This document shows, piece after piece, positions 55,003-64,000 of a DNA stretch of 64,000 nucleotides. The position numbers were made by a program, and so were the translations under genes. Below the pieces are notes generated by a model. That model was not told the DNA's origin, made no database searches, and saw only the letters and a list, made by a program, of their open reading frames with translations. How positions within the stretch are numbered: the stretch's first letter is position 1; each line of letters opens with the position of its first letter. The stretch covers positions 310,001 to 374,000 of the forward strand of contig WNYE01000028.1 of NCBI GenBank assembly GCA_021396245.1. Direction: 5' to 3'. This stretch comes from Sporothrix humicola. Its lineage: Eukaryota; Ascomycota; Sordariomycetes; Ophiostomatales; Ophiostomataceae.

Positions 55003-55031
55003 TCTCGCCTACAAAGAATCTGTAGGCGAGA
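55003..55031. repeat. Perfect hairpin: 11-bp stem, 7-base loop
   Basis: TCTCGCCTACA and TGTAGGCGAGA pair exactly around the loop AAGAATC. It resembles a structured RNA element, but no gene of that kind is recognised around it. Confidence 0.85.
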
Positions 55032-56935
55032 GCGTGAAAAGACTCATCAAACAAGGCGTGACGCTGCTCTGTCCCTTTCATGACAATAATAGTCTGCTCA
55101 AGAAATGGCGATCATATAAAACGAGTGACTGATAATGATGCAGCACTGAGGTCATATCGGACATATGATCTTGCTTCCATCACTATGAAGAAAGAACGAT
55201 AGTTGTATCGTGATCATGGAGAGAAAGCGATGATGCTCGTGCGCTGCGCGCCATCTTGACCCACATCATCATGACGAATACTCATCATTGCAGATGATCG
55301 AAGCCGACGTGTTTATGGTGCTCTGGATGCCGCTTGATCGGCCATATATTGACGTAGTCTTTTGGAAACGGGTCAATTCACCCATGATCTCAAGGGGAAT
55401 GCCCAGCCTCATCAAAGGCATAGAGGCCTTCATTGCCTTCCATCCTGACCGACGGAGTGTCCAGTATTCTGTGCTAGTGGCATGAGTTGTGCGGATGGCA
55501 ATCGGAAACCATGGAACGCTCTTATTGAAAAGGCGATCGATGCTCGTTCAAACTGCTTGTGTTTGCCAACGTTTCGATCTGTGTATGTGCAGCCTGTGTA
55601 GCACAATCTGGCTGGCACAGGATGGACAGAGTCTTCATCTCGCGGCCTGATATTGAAATATAAAAACAAAAGTCCTAGTTCCGCGCAGCAAACAGGAGGT
55701 ACTGCCAAGAGGGCCCGGAGCCCCATTCCCGCAGACTTGTCAACTTACACCGGGGCGACTAAACTTTTAGACACCCACTTTCAAGGCTGATGGTGCACTA
55801 CTCGCAAACGGCGAGGCTGAGCATGCCGCTCCCGAGTTTCGATGGCCCACCCGTCAAAAGACCGTATCCACGGCGGGACCTTACCGGATACTCTGTCCGT
55901 ATCCGACCCGAGACCGGGGCCCAGAGGCGTTTGCCTATGGGTGACAGTGCCGTCCTGTCCATAGAAACTCCGAGTGCTTGGGGGACCGCGGCGAGAAGGC
56001 GATGGCCGCGGATGCTATGTGGTTGCTGTGAGACTCGTGTTTACACGCATCCAGTCCAATGCTTAAACTAACGGACGTGGAAGTGATGAAAACGAGGCAG
56101 AAAGGAGAAATGAGAGAGGAAAAAAAAGTCTCGTGTCGGAGAATACTGCATTTTGTACACCGTACGATATGAGAAGGTGGCCCCCTTCTTGGCATGCAAG
56201 TGGTCCAAGAAGTGCCGAATGCAGGGTTGCGAATTTGTCGACCTTCGGGGTTCAGCTGCAACACAAAATCTTTGCGTGTGCTGGCAAGCAAGGCTTGTAT
56301 TGGACTGGTTTGTCATGCATTATTGTTGCGTACAAGCTCTGTGTGACATGAAGCATGAAAAAGGGGGCCCAGAGACGACAGGCCGTGGCCAACTTTGCCA
56401 TATCATCAGCAAGGTACTTCTGATGAAGATGCGGACAGTGTTGTAGGCCAGGCCATTATGGTCTTGGTCTAGGTCTCGGTCAAGCAAACGCAAAACCGAA
56501 TGATGGCATCGTGGAATAGGCAGCCTCGAGCTCTTCTTTGACCGATCCTGCAGGACGCCGCGTAGTACTTGCAGACCGCTGTCTCTGTACCACGTGAAGG
56601 AATTTCGTGTTGTAGAATGCTTGCCGTTCGTCACCAAGCAAGTCATTGATAGAGCAGAATGTGCAAGAATGCGCAAGGTGGTGTGGAGGCTGAAGTTTTC
56701 TTTCTTTCTTTTTTCTTTTTCAAAAGAGGATGCATCGGGAGGCTCTTCGATCGTCAAAGCACGGCCGTAAGATACAATAGATTCGGATCACACCCCGTGG
56801 AGCACGTTCGGGGGACCGAGTTTGGTTCTAGGCGTCTCGTCCCATTTGAGATGGAAACGTTCGCGGAACAGTGGAATTCCGAGATCGCGGTCCGGCACCA
56901 CACACACCTTTGCGTTTGTCAAAGCCGAGGGGGGG

Positions 56936-56956
56936 AATATATTGCGGCAATATATT
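56936..56956. repeat. 21-bp perfect palindrome (10-bp arms)
   Basis: AATATATTGC-G-GCAATATATT, in the desert left of the large disordered-protein gene. Confidence 0.85.
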
Positions 56957-58549
56957 AAAATAGGTTAAAAAGGGAAACGAAGGACGGCCCTATACTTGGA
57001 CCCTTTTCTTTGCTCAACCATTCACCGTACCGGGCACTCGAGACCCGGCTTTGGGATTGGATGGATGCTGCAGAATCATAATGCAAGGCGTGTTCAGCTT
57101 CTCATCGAGCGCCAGTTATTGACAGGCTGAGAAGTGGCCCCTTGCAGGAGCAGAAACATGCAGGAAAAGTTAGTAAAAATAGGAGAAAAGCCCAGAGAAG
57201 GAACAATAAAAGATACTGGCCAGAGATCTAAGACTCGTCAAAAAACGGCCGAAGAAAAGGGGCTTGAAATGGAAGGGCGAATTGGTCTTGCAGGACGCCA
57301 GAGAAAGAGTCTTCCTCACGCTCGAGTCCATCTTGTGCGCGCATGGGCTGGCTCGCTCTTCGCCCTGCAGCATTTTATCTGCACCTTGCTTTCAAACCGT
57401 CTCGGTGTCTGATTTGCTGGACCCGAGACTTCGCTCCTTTTTGGCTTTTTTTCTGGCCCTTTTTGCAGCCTATGCAGGTTTTGCAAATGGCCGAGCAGCC
57501 TCGAGAGGCGGTCCCGTGCTCTGATTCGTAGATGGCCTCCTGCATCCTGCACGTCTAGTCGCAGCCGGCCAATCTGAGCATAAGAGGGTGTAAGAAGAAA
57601 GATCAGAGTTGGTGGTGGTGGGTAAGAGAACATGTGTGGGAGAAATAGAGAGAATGGCAGGAAAGGCGGAAGAAAAAGTGCGAGTGCAAAAACACGTGAG
57701 GAGGGCATCCCGGCATGTCCTAGAATGAAAGCTGTTGATATCGAAATGTGAGGAAGGAGGGAGGGCGAGAGGAAGGCTGCGATCTCGTGTGCGCCTTCCA
57801 TCAAAGACCACTTTAGCGATGAAGAAAATCAAATCAACGCTCGTCATGGGTCCTTTCCGCCACTGTGTTTTCCGATGTGGGAAAGAGCCTGCCTTGATCT
57901 ACACATGCCGCGTGTTGGCCCTGTACTGGCGCCACGGGAGGGAAGGGGCGGACTCGCCCATGAGCGCTATTGCCCACTAAAAGATAGTCAACAGGGAAGG
58001 GCCGCTCGCCAGTCCCTTCCTCGGGCCTTTGTTTATTAAGACAAATTCCCAGCAAGGAAAGACAGACCCATATCACAAGCACAAATTTGATAAAATACTG
58101 GAAAGCACGACGCATGTTGGAAGAAAAGAGAAAGAATAATCATAGAAGGAGCACAAAAAAAACTCGGGTGGCAGGAACGGCTTGGCCTAGCGAGCGGGGG
58201 TCCGAGTTCAATTCGCTGCTGGAAGCAGCCGCTAATGCAGCTGAAGTCCGGCGGGTCCAATAGCATCATGACTGCAAAAAATGCATGGCACTCACTCTCC
58301 ACTGTATGAATGGGCCTCAGCGGCGGGTCAGGAAATGGGAAGGACCCAAGAATCTCAGACATTTACTGCAGCATTTTCGCCGCTGTACGAGAGAGTCTTG
58401 TGGCCACTTTGCCCTTGAAACCATGATCGCACCTGCCGTGGGAATTTGTGTGGGTGCTTTTAGTAGTGCCTGTAGTGCATTGCGCCGTAGAATTCTTCCA
58501 GAGCAGGCACGGCCGGGCCTGGAGCATGCAAGGGTTGGGGGCGGCGCTT

Positions 58550-59602
58550 TCCCTTTCAGTCAGTCCTACTCTGGCCTCTCCCCTTGCACTTTCCTTTCCC
58601 AGCCTCTCTGGCTCTTCCCTATTCTTGCTCAGACGCACTCATTGCACCTGCATCGTGCAGCGTAATATTACCTCCCCCTCTTCTTCTGGCTCTTTTCTTG
58701 TCTCGACTCCTATTTCTTCTTATTTCACTCGACGGTCGCCATTTTCGAAGGAACTTACTTTTCTTGTCACCAGCAATACCCCTCGACGACTTGTATCGCA
58801 ACGACACAGCGCACGTCCTTGCGCGACCGAGGTCACCACTTCCCCTCGCCCCTCACCTTGACCTCGAGATCACACTGTCGATCATTTCGGACGTTTGTGG
58901 CTTCAACCCTTTTCTTTTGCGCAATGCGCTGGACTGCGACAGTACCGGCTGCAGTTTGGTCCATGAATTTATGATATTTGGAGACTTGCGACACGATCGA
59001 AGAACGATTACAGCGCTGCGAGGACTCAGCAGCACCACCTTGCCCTGACACGCAAAGAGCGAATCGATTGACGACTACGGCGAGTGACGAGTTTTGTGGA
59101 AGTGGGCAGCGCCACCTGGCAGCTCAAAGTGCCTCGATTTGCAGGTGCGACGTCGACAAAGGGAGGAGAGGACTTTGAACAGGACGGCAGTACCAGTATT
59201 GAAGAACCCGTCGCTCATTTTCAAAAGCAACAACGCTGCTGCTGGACACTGCGTTGTGCTTTCCTTTGCCTCGATTGCCTCAAAACGAAGACGGTTTTTT
59301 GTTCTATTTTTACGCGCCTTTGGCCTTTGTGGCCTCGACCAAGACACGATTCGCCTCATTTCTTGATCCCTGCGTCGAGTTCCAAAACCGCCCCAATCCA
59401 CCAAATCCTTCAAAATTTGCCGACATTTCTTGTTGAAGGCTGAGCAACCTCAAAAGCGTTTCTGCACTCTTTCGCTTCGTTCCCTCGCACACCATGAACT
59501 GCACACCGTCTATTTCAATATCGCCGATGCGCTCTTAAGTAATAGACTACGAAATTTGGCGAACTACTGGGCTCGGGCCGTCCAACGGCTAGCGCCAACA
59601 TA
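58550..59602 (+). promoter_or_regulatory. CT-rich promoter and long leader of the large disordered-protein gene
   Basis: The plus strand is pyrimidine-rich at about 58560-58760. Between there and the ATG at 59603 there are several upstream ATGs in other frames (for example 58929 and 59093), so a long, uORF-bearing leader is likely. The exact start site is not visible. Confidence 0.4.
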
Positions 59603-62600
59603 ATGAGACCGCCGCCTGCAACCGCGCCTGCAACGGCGGCCGTGGACGACGGAGAGCCACCACTTTCATCACGGCCGTCTGCCTCTAACCATCAACTTCT
59701 CTTTAAAAAGCACAAAGTACTTCCCCATCCCAGAAAGGATGCCTCGTACGCCAGTCTGCGAGGCCCCCGACCATTAGGCCCACCCAACAACGTTGGCCAA
59801 GCTCTGGCAACGTCAGCCGCATCATTATCTGTCGGTGGCCTATCCGACGACACATCCACCACCCACTCCCAGCCTTCAAGCCCGCGCACGAAGAAACAGT
59901 ACCCAAAGACATTGGGCAACGGCCCAGATCTGCCACCAACACCACCAGCACACTCTCGCAACTCCTCATCCACATACTCCGCAATCCCATCCAGCGCGAC
60001 TTATGTTCAGAGCCCAGAACGAAGCGCCGAGGACGTGCAGCTGAAGCCGGGCCCGGCACTGCCCACGACGCCGACAAAGCAGTTGAGCCCGCCTACACCT
60101 GACGTCACTCCGCCGCACGCCGTCCAGCCCGAAATGCGACCAAAAGGCCCACCCTCGCGTCCTCCGCTTAGAGAGCGTAATCTGTCGAAGAGCACGGCCG
60201 ATTCCAGGACAGCATCGTTCAAGACAGCACGTGAAAACCCATCATCATCATCATCCGACAACGAAGACAGTTTCGCGTCCCTGAGACCGCCGATCTCTGA
60301 GAGAACTTCCGAGAGCACGGTTCGTCACCTCGTGTCTGAGAATGAAGAGACACCGAAGAAGCGGCAGCCAAAGGTTGTGGGCCTGGGCCTAGGCCTTGAG
60401 TCCAGCCCCGAGGAGAGCATCACACCGAAATCAAAACGTGAATCAAAACGTGAATTCGTTAGCTTCGACGGCGAGTGGGGCTCCAGCAGTGAAGAGGTCG
60501 TTAAGGAATGGGACGACAATCTTGAACGGAATGTTGCTGTGCGACAACCCAAAAGTGCAAATCGGAATGTAGTGGGTCCGACCCTGAGAGACGAAGTCAT
60601 TGAAGACGTGACAGTGACGCCAACAAATGCAACAAAAGCTGTCCGGACCATGTCCCTGCCTCATAGGATAGTGACTTTCCCGTCTCCCAACGAGAGCATC
60701 GATCAACCCAGAATCGAGGCACAACGGCCGGTTCAGCAGCAACAGAGAGGACAACAGCAACAGCAACAGCAACAGCGACAGCAACAGCAACAGCAACAAC
60801 CTCAGCAGCAGCAGCAGCAGCAGCAGCAGCCAGAACGCCAGCAGAGCCGGGGCCGGCAGCCACAGAGACCAATTGATAAGAACCGCGAGCAACCACTGGC
60901 CTCCGCTGCGCCCATTGTTGCTCAAATGGCACCTGCCTCGACGTTGTCCAACGACAAGGGACCACGGGCTTCGACTGCATCATCAAAGTCGACTGTCTCC
61001 ACTGTCGTCGAGGCAGTCCTTCTCGGTACTCCGCCGCAGCGCCAGAGGACACTTCGCCACATGAAGAAACAAGTAACACTCCGTGACTCGGGCCTCGATC
61101 TGTCGCCCGCGAGCTCAGCAACCACGTCACTACTGGACGAGACTACTCGGCAACGGCGTCCAAACGGCGGGCGCTTCAATAGCAACGGCCACGATAGCAT
61201 TGTTTCCACAGCAAGTATGAACAGCGTTTCTAGCCGGAGCGCGAGGCGTGAGGTCTGGAAGGCGGGAGGCATTCCTGTTATTGTTGTTCCAAGCCGTCTA
61301 TCATCGGTTCGTTCAACCAGCCGTGAACCTTCCCTCCGCTCGACGAGCAGCCGCAGATCAAAGCGGAGCCAGAGCGTGCACTCTGTACCCCTGTCCCAGT
61401 TCTCAAAGAGCAGAGAGGTCTCGCCATACGTGGGCCAGGGTAGACGGAGAAGCAGGGCATACTCCGAGTCTGAGGGCTCCTCGCGCAACAGCTATGCACG
61501 CGACGGTTCTGCACCAGGAGATCAGCGCACGATCGACTTCCCGCCTACGATCCCGAAACGCTCGTCATCTCTTTCTGCCCCGACAAGCCGCAATGTGTCC
61601 AGGAGCGGGTCGCTGACTGCTGAGAGTGTCCATGCCCATTCGGCCATTTTGCGAGCCCGCCTCAAGGACCAAGAAAAGACGCAGTCTGGAGCAGATGTTA
61701 AGGGAAAAGATGCGAGTCCTGCTGCCAAACCAGTTCAACAGGCTGAGCGGTTCGAGACGGGAACAAAGGCTCCTTCTACACAGGACGGCCAATGTTCTGA
61801 CGCTGTCTTGTTCCGCGAAATTCAGAATGAACAACCTGCTTCTGCAGACCAGACCGTGCTGCCTCGGCCTAACCACGATGAGGAGAGACAGGAGGATGTG
61901 GTGAAGAACGATCTGGACAACGCGCATGGCGACGACAACAACTACGACCACCGCAACCACCTTGACCCGAGATCGAGCCTGGATCGCCACGTGGACCGCT
62001 ACTCATCCCGTCACCTGTCGCCTCACAACACACCTTTCTCAATGGTATCGGTTGAGACGACCACGACGCATCACTCCCATGCCGAGGTGTCTGAAGCCTT
62101 GGCTGTGAACATCTACCCCCACCAGAACACGTCTGTGCTTGTTGTGGACCATTCGAACCGGCCGTCAGATTGCTCAGACGACTCGCAGCCGGACCGCCTG
62201 ACCGACAACACGGGCCCGAGCTCGTCCAAGCAAGAGTCCTCGCCGGCTTCCGAATTTGCGTCTGCGCTTACGCCCAGCTCAGTCTCTGCGCCGCCACCTG
62301 ACCGTCCGAGAATAACAAAAACGGACCATGATGCCGCTGAGGAGCTGCCTGTGACCCCTTCCCATCAGCAACTGTTTTCACTTGATGACGTGGACTCTCC
62401 TCTGCGGAATCCTCGCGCGCCACCTGTGCCTCCGGCGATCAACTTTATTCCGGCGACACCATCTGGCCTGACACCATCGGCGGAGAAGGAGCGGAACCTT
62501 GGCAACTATTTTGACGAGCACGATGCCGGCGATGGTAAACCTCGTCGCCGTCGCAGTGTGTCTCTCGTTCTGCGGCAAGCCCTTGGCCGAGGCAGGAGCA

Positions 62601-63526
62601 CAACGACTGACTATGGCCCGTCGGCCAGTCGGAGCGGTGGCCTGTTGACACGCACACTCTCACTAACGAGAGACGTTCAAAGAAGAGCGTTTCCCATCCG
62701 CCGCTCGGACTCTGTTGACAAGGGTAGAGGCATTGCCTTTGACAATGAGCCCGCAGAAGAAGACAAGCTCCACCCGTTCTGGCGGCCTGCTTCCTCGCAC
62801 CAGATGGATGGCGACCTCGACTATCTGCACGGTTACGACCGCGAGGACGAGGAGACATACCGGTACCCACCGATTGATAACCGTCCCCATGCGCCGCGGA
62901 GAAGCCTTAGTACGCGGATGAAGAGAACATTCGCCATCCTGCCGATTGACCGCGCGGACGACTTCTACCCAGCCACCAACGACGGCCAGCCCGACCGCCG
63001 TACAGTCCGCCGTACTCCTAGTGGTAACCTGCGTGTGGTCAAGCACCACGGCAGTTCCGAGTCTCTTGGAGAGTATGCGACGTTTGACCAAGCGCGTCCA
63101 TACACGGCGCCTGAACGGCAGGGCAGCCGCAAGTTCAAGTTCTGGCGCTCTCCATCGTTGAACCGGGGCAAGGCACGTCACCCCATTGTCTTCCAGGCCA
63201 GTCATAACACCAACCACAACAACTACACCCACAATCCATACACCCCTCCGAGCCCGACTACTGCGGATGGTAACGCGGCACAGGAGGAGGATGCCGTCGC
63301 TGAAAGAAAGCCCATCAAGATTATTCCCAACCTTGGCTTGACGGACAAGATTGGCGAGTACGGCCCGCACACGATCCCGCGGCGGTTTAGCGAGCGGCGG
63401 CGCGAGAAGAGGAGCAACGAGCTACGGCAGATGATTAGCGGGCCACAAGAGGTCCGTGACGGAGTTGGCGAGGTGATTCGGCGGACTAACTACCGTGATG
63501 CTTTTACACAAGCTCAAGTGAGCTAG
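59603..63526 (+). CDS. Large intrinsically disordered Ser/Pro/polyQ protein, function unknown
   Basis: The single open frame encodes 1307 residues. Almost all of it is low-complexity. It has Pro/Ser/Thr-rich segments with many SP/TP sites (1-230), a Gln tract (about 378-415) and Arg/Ser-rich stretches (about 565-620). A long acidic/Ser region follows, then basic, more conserved-looking motifs near the C-terminus: RRRRSVSLVLRQALGRGRST (about 980-1000), RRSLSTRMKRTFAILPI (about 1100), SRKFKFWRSPSL (about 1175), and DKIGEYGPHTIPRRFSERRR (about 1250). There is no signal peptide, transmembrane segment or enzymatic domain. RxxS-type sites suggest regulation by basophilic kinases. Such proteins are common in ascomycetes and some act in polarity or signalling, but I do not recognise this one. 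The start is the only ATG before the continuous frame; no intron is needed. Confidence 0.85.
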   Translation: MRPPPATAPATAAVDDGEPPLSSRPSASNHQLLFKKHKVLPHPRKDASYASLRGPRPLGPPNNVGQALATSAASLSVGGLSDDTSTTHSQPSSPRTKKQYPKTLGNGPDLPPTPPAHSRNSSSTYSAIPSSATYVQSPERSAEDVQLKPGPALPTTPTKQLSPPTPDVTPPHAVQPEMRPKGPPSRPPLRERNLSKSTADSRTASFKTARENPSSSSSDNEDSFASLRPPISERTSESTVRHLVSENEETPKKRQPKVVGLGLGLESSPEESITPKSKRESKREFVSFDGEWGSSSEEVVKEWDDNLERNVAVRQPKSANRNVVGPTLRDEVIEDVTVTPTNATKAVRTMSLPHRIVTFPSPNESIDQPRIEAQRPVQQQQRGQQQQQQQQRQQQQQQQPQQQQQQQQQPERQQSRGRQPQRPIDKNREQPLASAAPIVAQMAPASTLSNDKGPRASTASSKSTVSTVVEAVLLGTPPQRQRTLRHMKKQVTLRDSGLDLSPASSATTSLLDETTRQRRPNGGRFNSNGHDSIVSTASMNSVSSRSARREVWKAGGIPVIVVPSRLSSVRSTSREPSLRSTSSRRSKRSQSVHSVPLSQFSKSREVSPYVGQGRRRSRAYSESEGSSRNSYARDGSAPGDQRTIDFPPTIPKRSSSLSAPTSRNVSRSGSLTAESVHAHSAILRARLKDQEKTQSGADVKGKDASPAAKPVQQAERFETGTKAPSTQDGQCSDAVLFREIQNEQPASADQTVLPRPNHDEERQEDVVKNDLDNAHGDDNNYDHRNHLDPRSSLDRHVDRYSSRHLSPHNTPFSMVSVETTTTHHSHAEVSEALAVNIYPHQNTSVLVVDHSNRPSDCSDDSQPDRLTDNTGPSSSKQESSPASEFASALTPSSVSAPPPDRPRITKTDHDAAEELPVTPSHQQLFSLDDVDSPLRNPRAPPVPPAINFIPATPSGLTPSAEKERNLGNYFDEHDAGDGKPRRRRSVSLVLRQALGRGRSTTTDYGPSASRSGGLLTRTLSLTRDVQRRAFPIRRSDSVDKGRGIAFDNEPAEEDKLHPFWRPASSHQMDGDLDYLHGYDREDEETYRYPPIDNRPHAPRRSLSTRMKRTFAILPIDRADDFYPATNDGQPDRRTVRRTPSGNLRVVKHHGSSESLGEYATFDQARPYTAPERQGSRKFKFWRSPSLNRGKARHPIVFQASHNTNHNNYTHNPYTPPSPTTADGNAAQEEDAVAERKPIKIIPNLGLTDKIGEYGPHTIPRRFSERRREKRSNELRQMISGPQEVRDGVGEVIRRTNYRDAFTQAQVS
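60735..60845 (+). repeat. CAG/CAA repeat coding a Gln tract
   Basis: About 28 of 37 codons are Gln (CAG/CAA), interrupted by Arg and Pro. The mix of two codons should limit slippage. Confidence 0.9.
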
Positions 63527-64000
63527 AAGGCTAAGAGGACGGGATCCAATGTTTTATGAATGTTATGATGCAATGCCTTTTTTTTTTCTTTCTACTTTTC
63601 TGTTTTTGTTCTATATTCTGGCTGCTTTTATGACCTTTTTCTTGTCTGGTTTTACCTTTTTGACGCCTTTATATCCTGTTCAGCTTACTTTATGATGCTC
63701 TCCGACATATCACGACAAATCATGTGGCGAACCATTTTGTTTCTTTCTTGAGCCATACTTGGACAGTTGGTTTCATCCGACTAGGAGTTTTGTTTCTTTT
63801 TCTTTATTTTTGATTTCCATCCGTTTTCATACATGTATTTTTTTGCCAGCGCCGAACGCGCCATTCTATGGCCACGAACTTTTTCCAACTATCAAACAGG
63901 TTTTTTGCGATGACAAACGACACGCTGCATTCACACACTGACAAGTGCTTTCTTTGACTATTTTCCACGGTTTGAGTCTTTCATTTCCAAACATTTGTTT
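63527..64000. other. 3' flank of the large gene
   Basis: T-rich sequence with no supported gene to the window end. Confidence 0.5.

Larger units (their letters stand above)
49949..59602. other. 9.7-kb gene desert
   Basis: I find no supportable gene. The left end is the promoter of the GPI-type gene, including a roughly 65-base purine tract at 50091-50157. Hairpin or palindrome elements lie at 55003-55031 and 56936-56956. From about 58550 rightwards the plus strand is CT-rich and forms the promoter and long leader of the large gene at 59603. Open frames of 130-160 codons in this stretch are compositionally explained and show no domain. Confidence 0.5.

Noticed and set aside
57316..57804. 162-codon minus-strand frame with hydrophobic parts
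   Set aside because: Compositional: purine-rich plus strand gives Pro/Phe/Leu runs; no homology recognised and no promoter layout.
58180..58225. tRNA-like A-box (TGGCCTAGCGAG) and B-box-like (GAGTTCAATTC) words
   Set aside because: The two boxes are only about ten bases apart and no acceptor or anticodon stem can be folded at tRNA length.

Overview
The window is nuclear DNA from a filamentous ascomycete. Protein families, short GT-AG introns, CT-rich promoter/leader tracts and a moderate GC content fit a Sordariomycete; a relative of the Ophiostomatales is possible, but that is an inference I cannot test here. There is no rRNA, no convincing tRNA, no CRISPR array and no intact transposon. 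I support fourteen protein-coding genes, of which only four appear to be spliced. That is sparse for such a fungus, and more than half of the window is intergenic.

Left part (1-12.4 kb): an incomplete minus-strand PHD-finger chromatin protein runs off the left edge (probably the N-terminal half of a CHD3/Mit1-type remodeller). It shares a 750-bp divergent promoter with an Mrm1-type mitochondrial rRNA ribose methyltransferase. Two secreted, probably GPI-anchored, cysteine-rich proteins follow, then a small GFA-domain (CENP-V/formaldehyde-activating-like) zinc protein.

Middle part (16.3-31.5 kb): this is the densest stretch. It holds a DUF1365 membrane protein, the transcription coactivator MBF1, the replication-licensing factor Cdt1 with MCB/E2F-like sites upstream, a secreted type-B carboxylesterase, a divergently transcribed three-exon MFS transporter of the 14-TM/TRI12 kind, an unrecognised charged protein whose reading frame needs either an unusual intron or a frameshift, and a 94-residue small protein.

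Right part (31.5-64 kb): genes are isolated in long deserts. They are a KE-rich-insert amidohydrolase of the L-rhamnonolactonase/amidohydrolase-2 type, a CBM48-like glycogen-binding-fold protein, an HD-domain phosphohydrolase, a Gly/Ser-rich GPI-type wall protein and a 1307-residue disordered polyQ/Ser-rich protein. The deserts contain perfect palindromes, one 77-bp MITE-like unit, purine/pyrimidine strand-switch blocks and an AT-rich island.

Functional links are weak because this is mainly a housekeeping region. The carboxylesterase/MFS pair is the only arrangement that suggests joint control. The most useful anomalies are a coding-looking in-frame tail after the Mrm1 TAG stop, the frame break in the 29-kb gene, the MCB cluster upstream of Cdt1, and the inverted repeats in the deserts.
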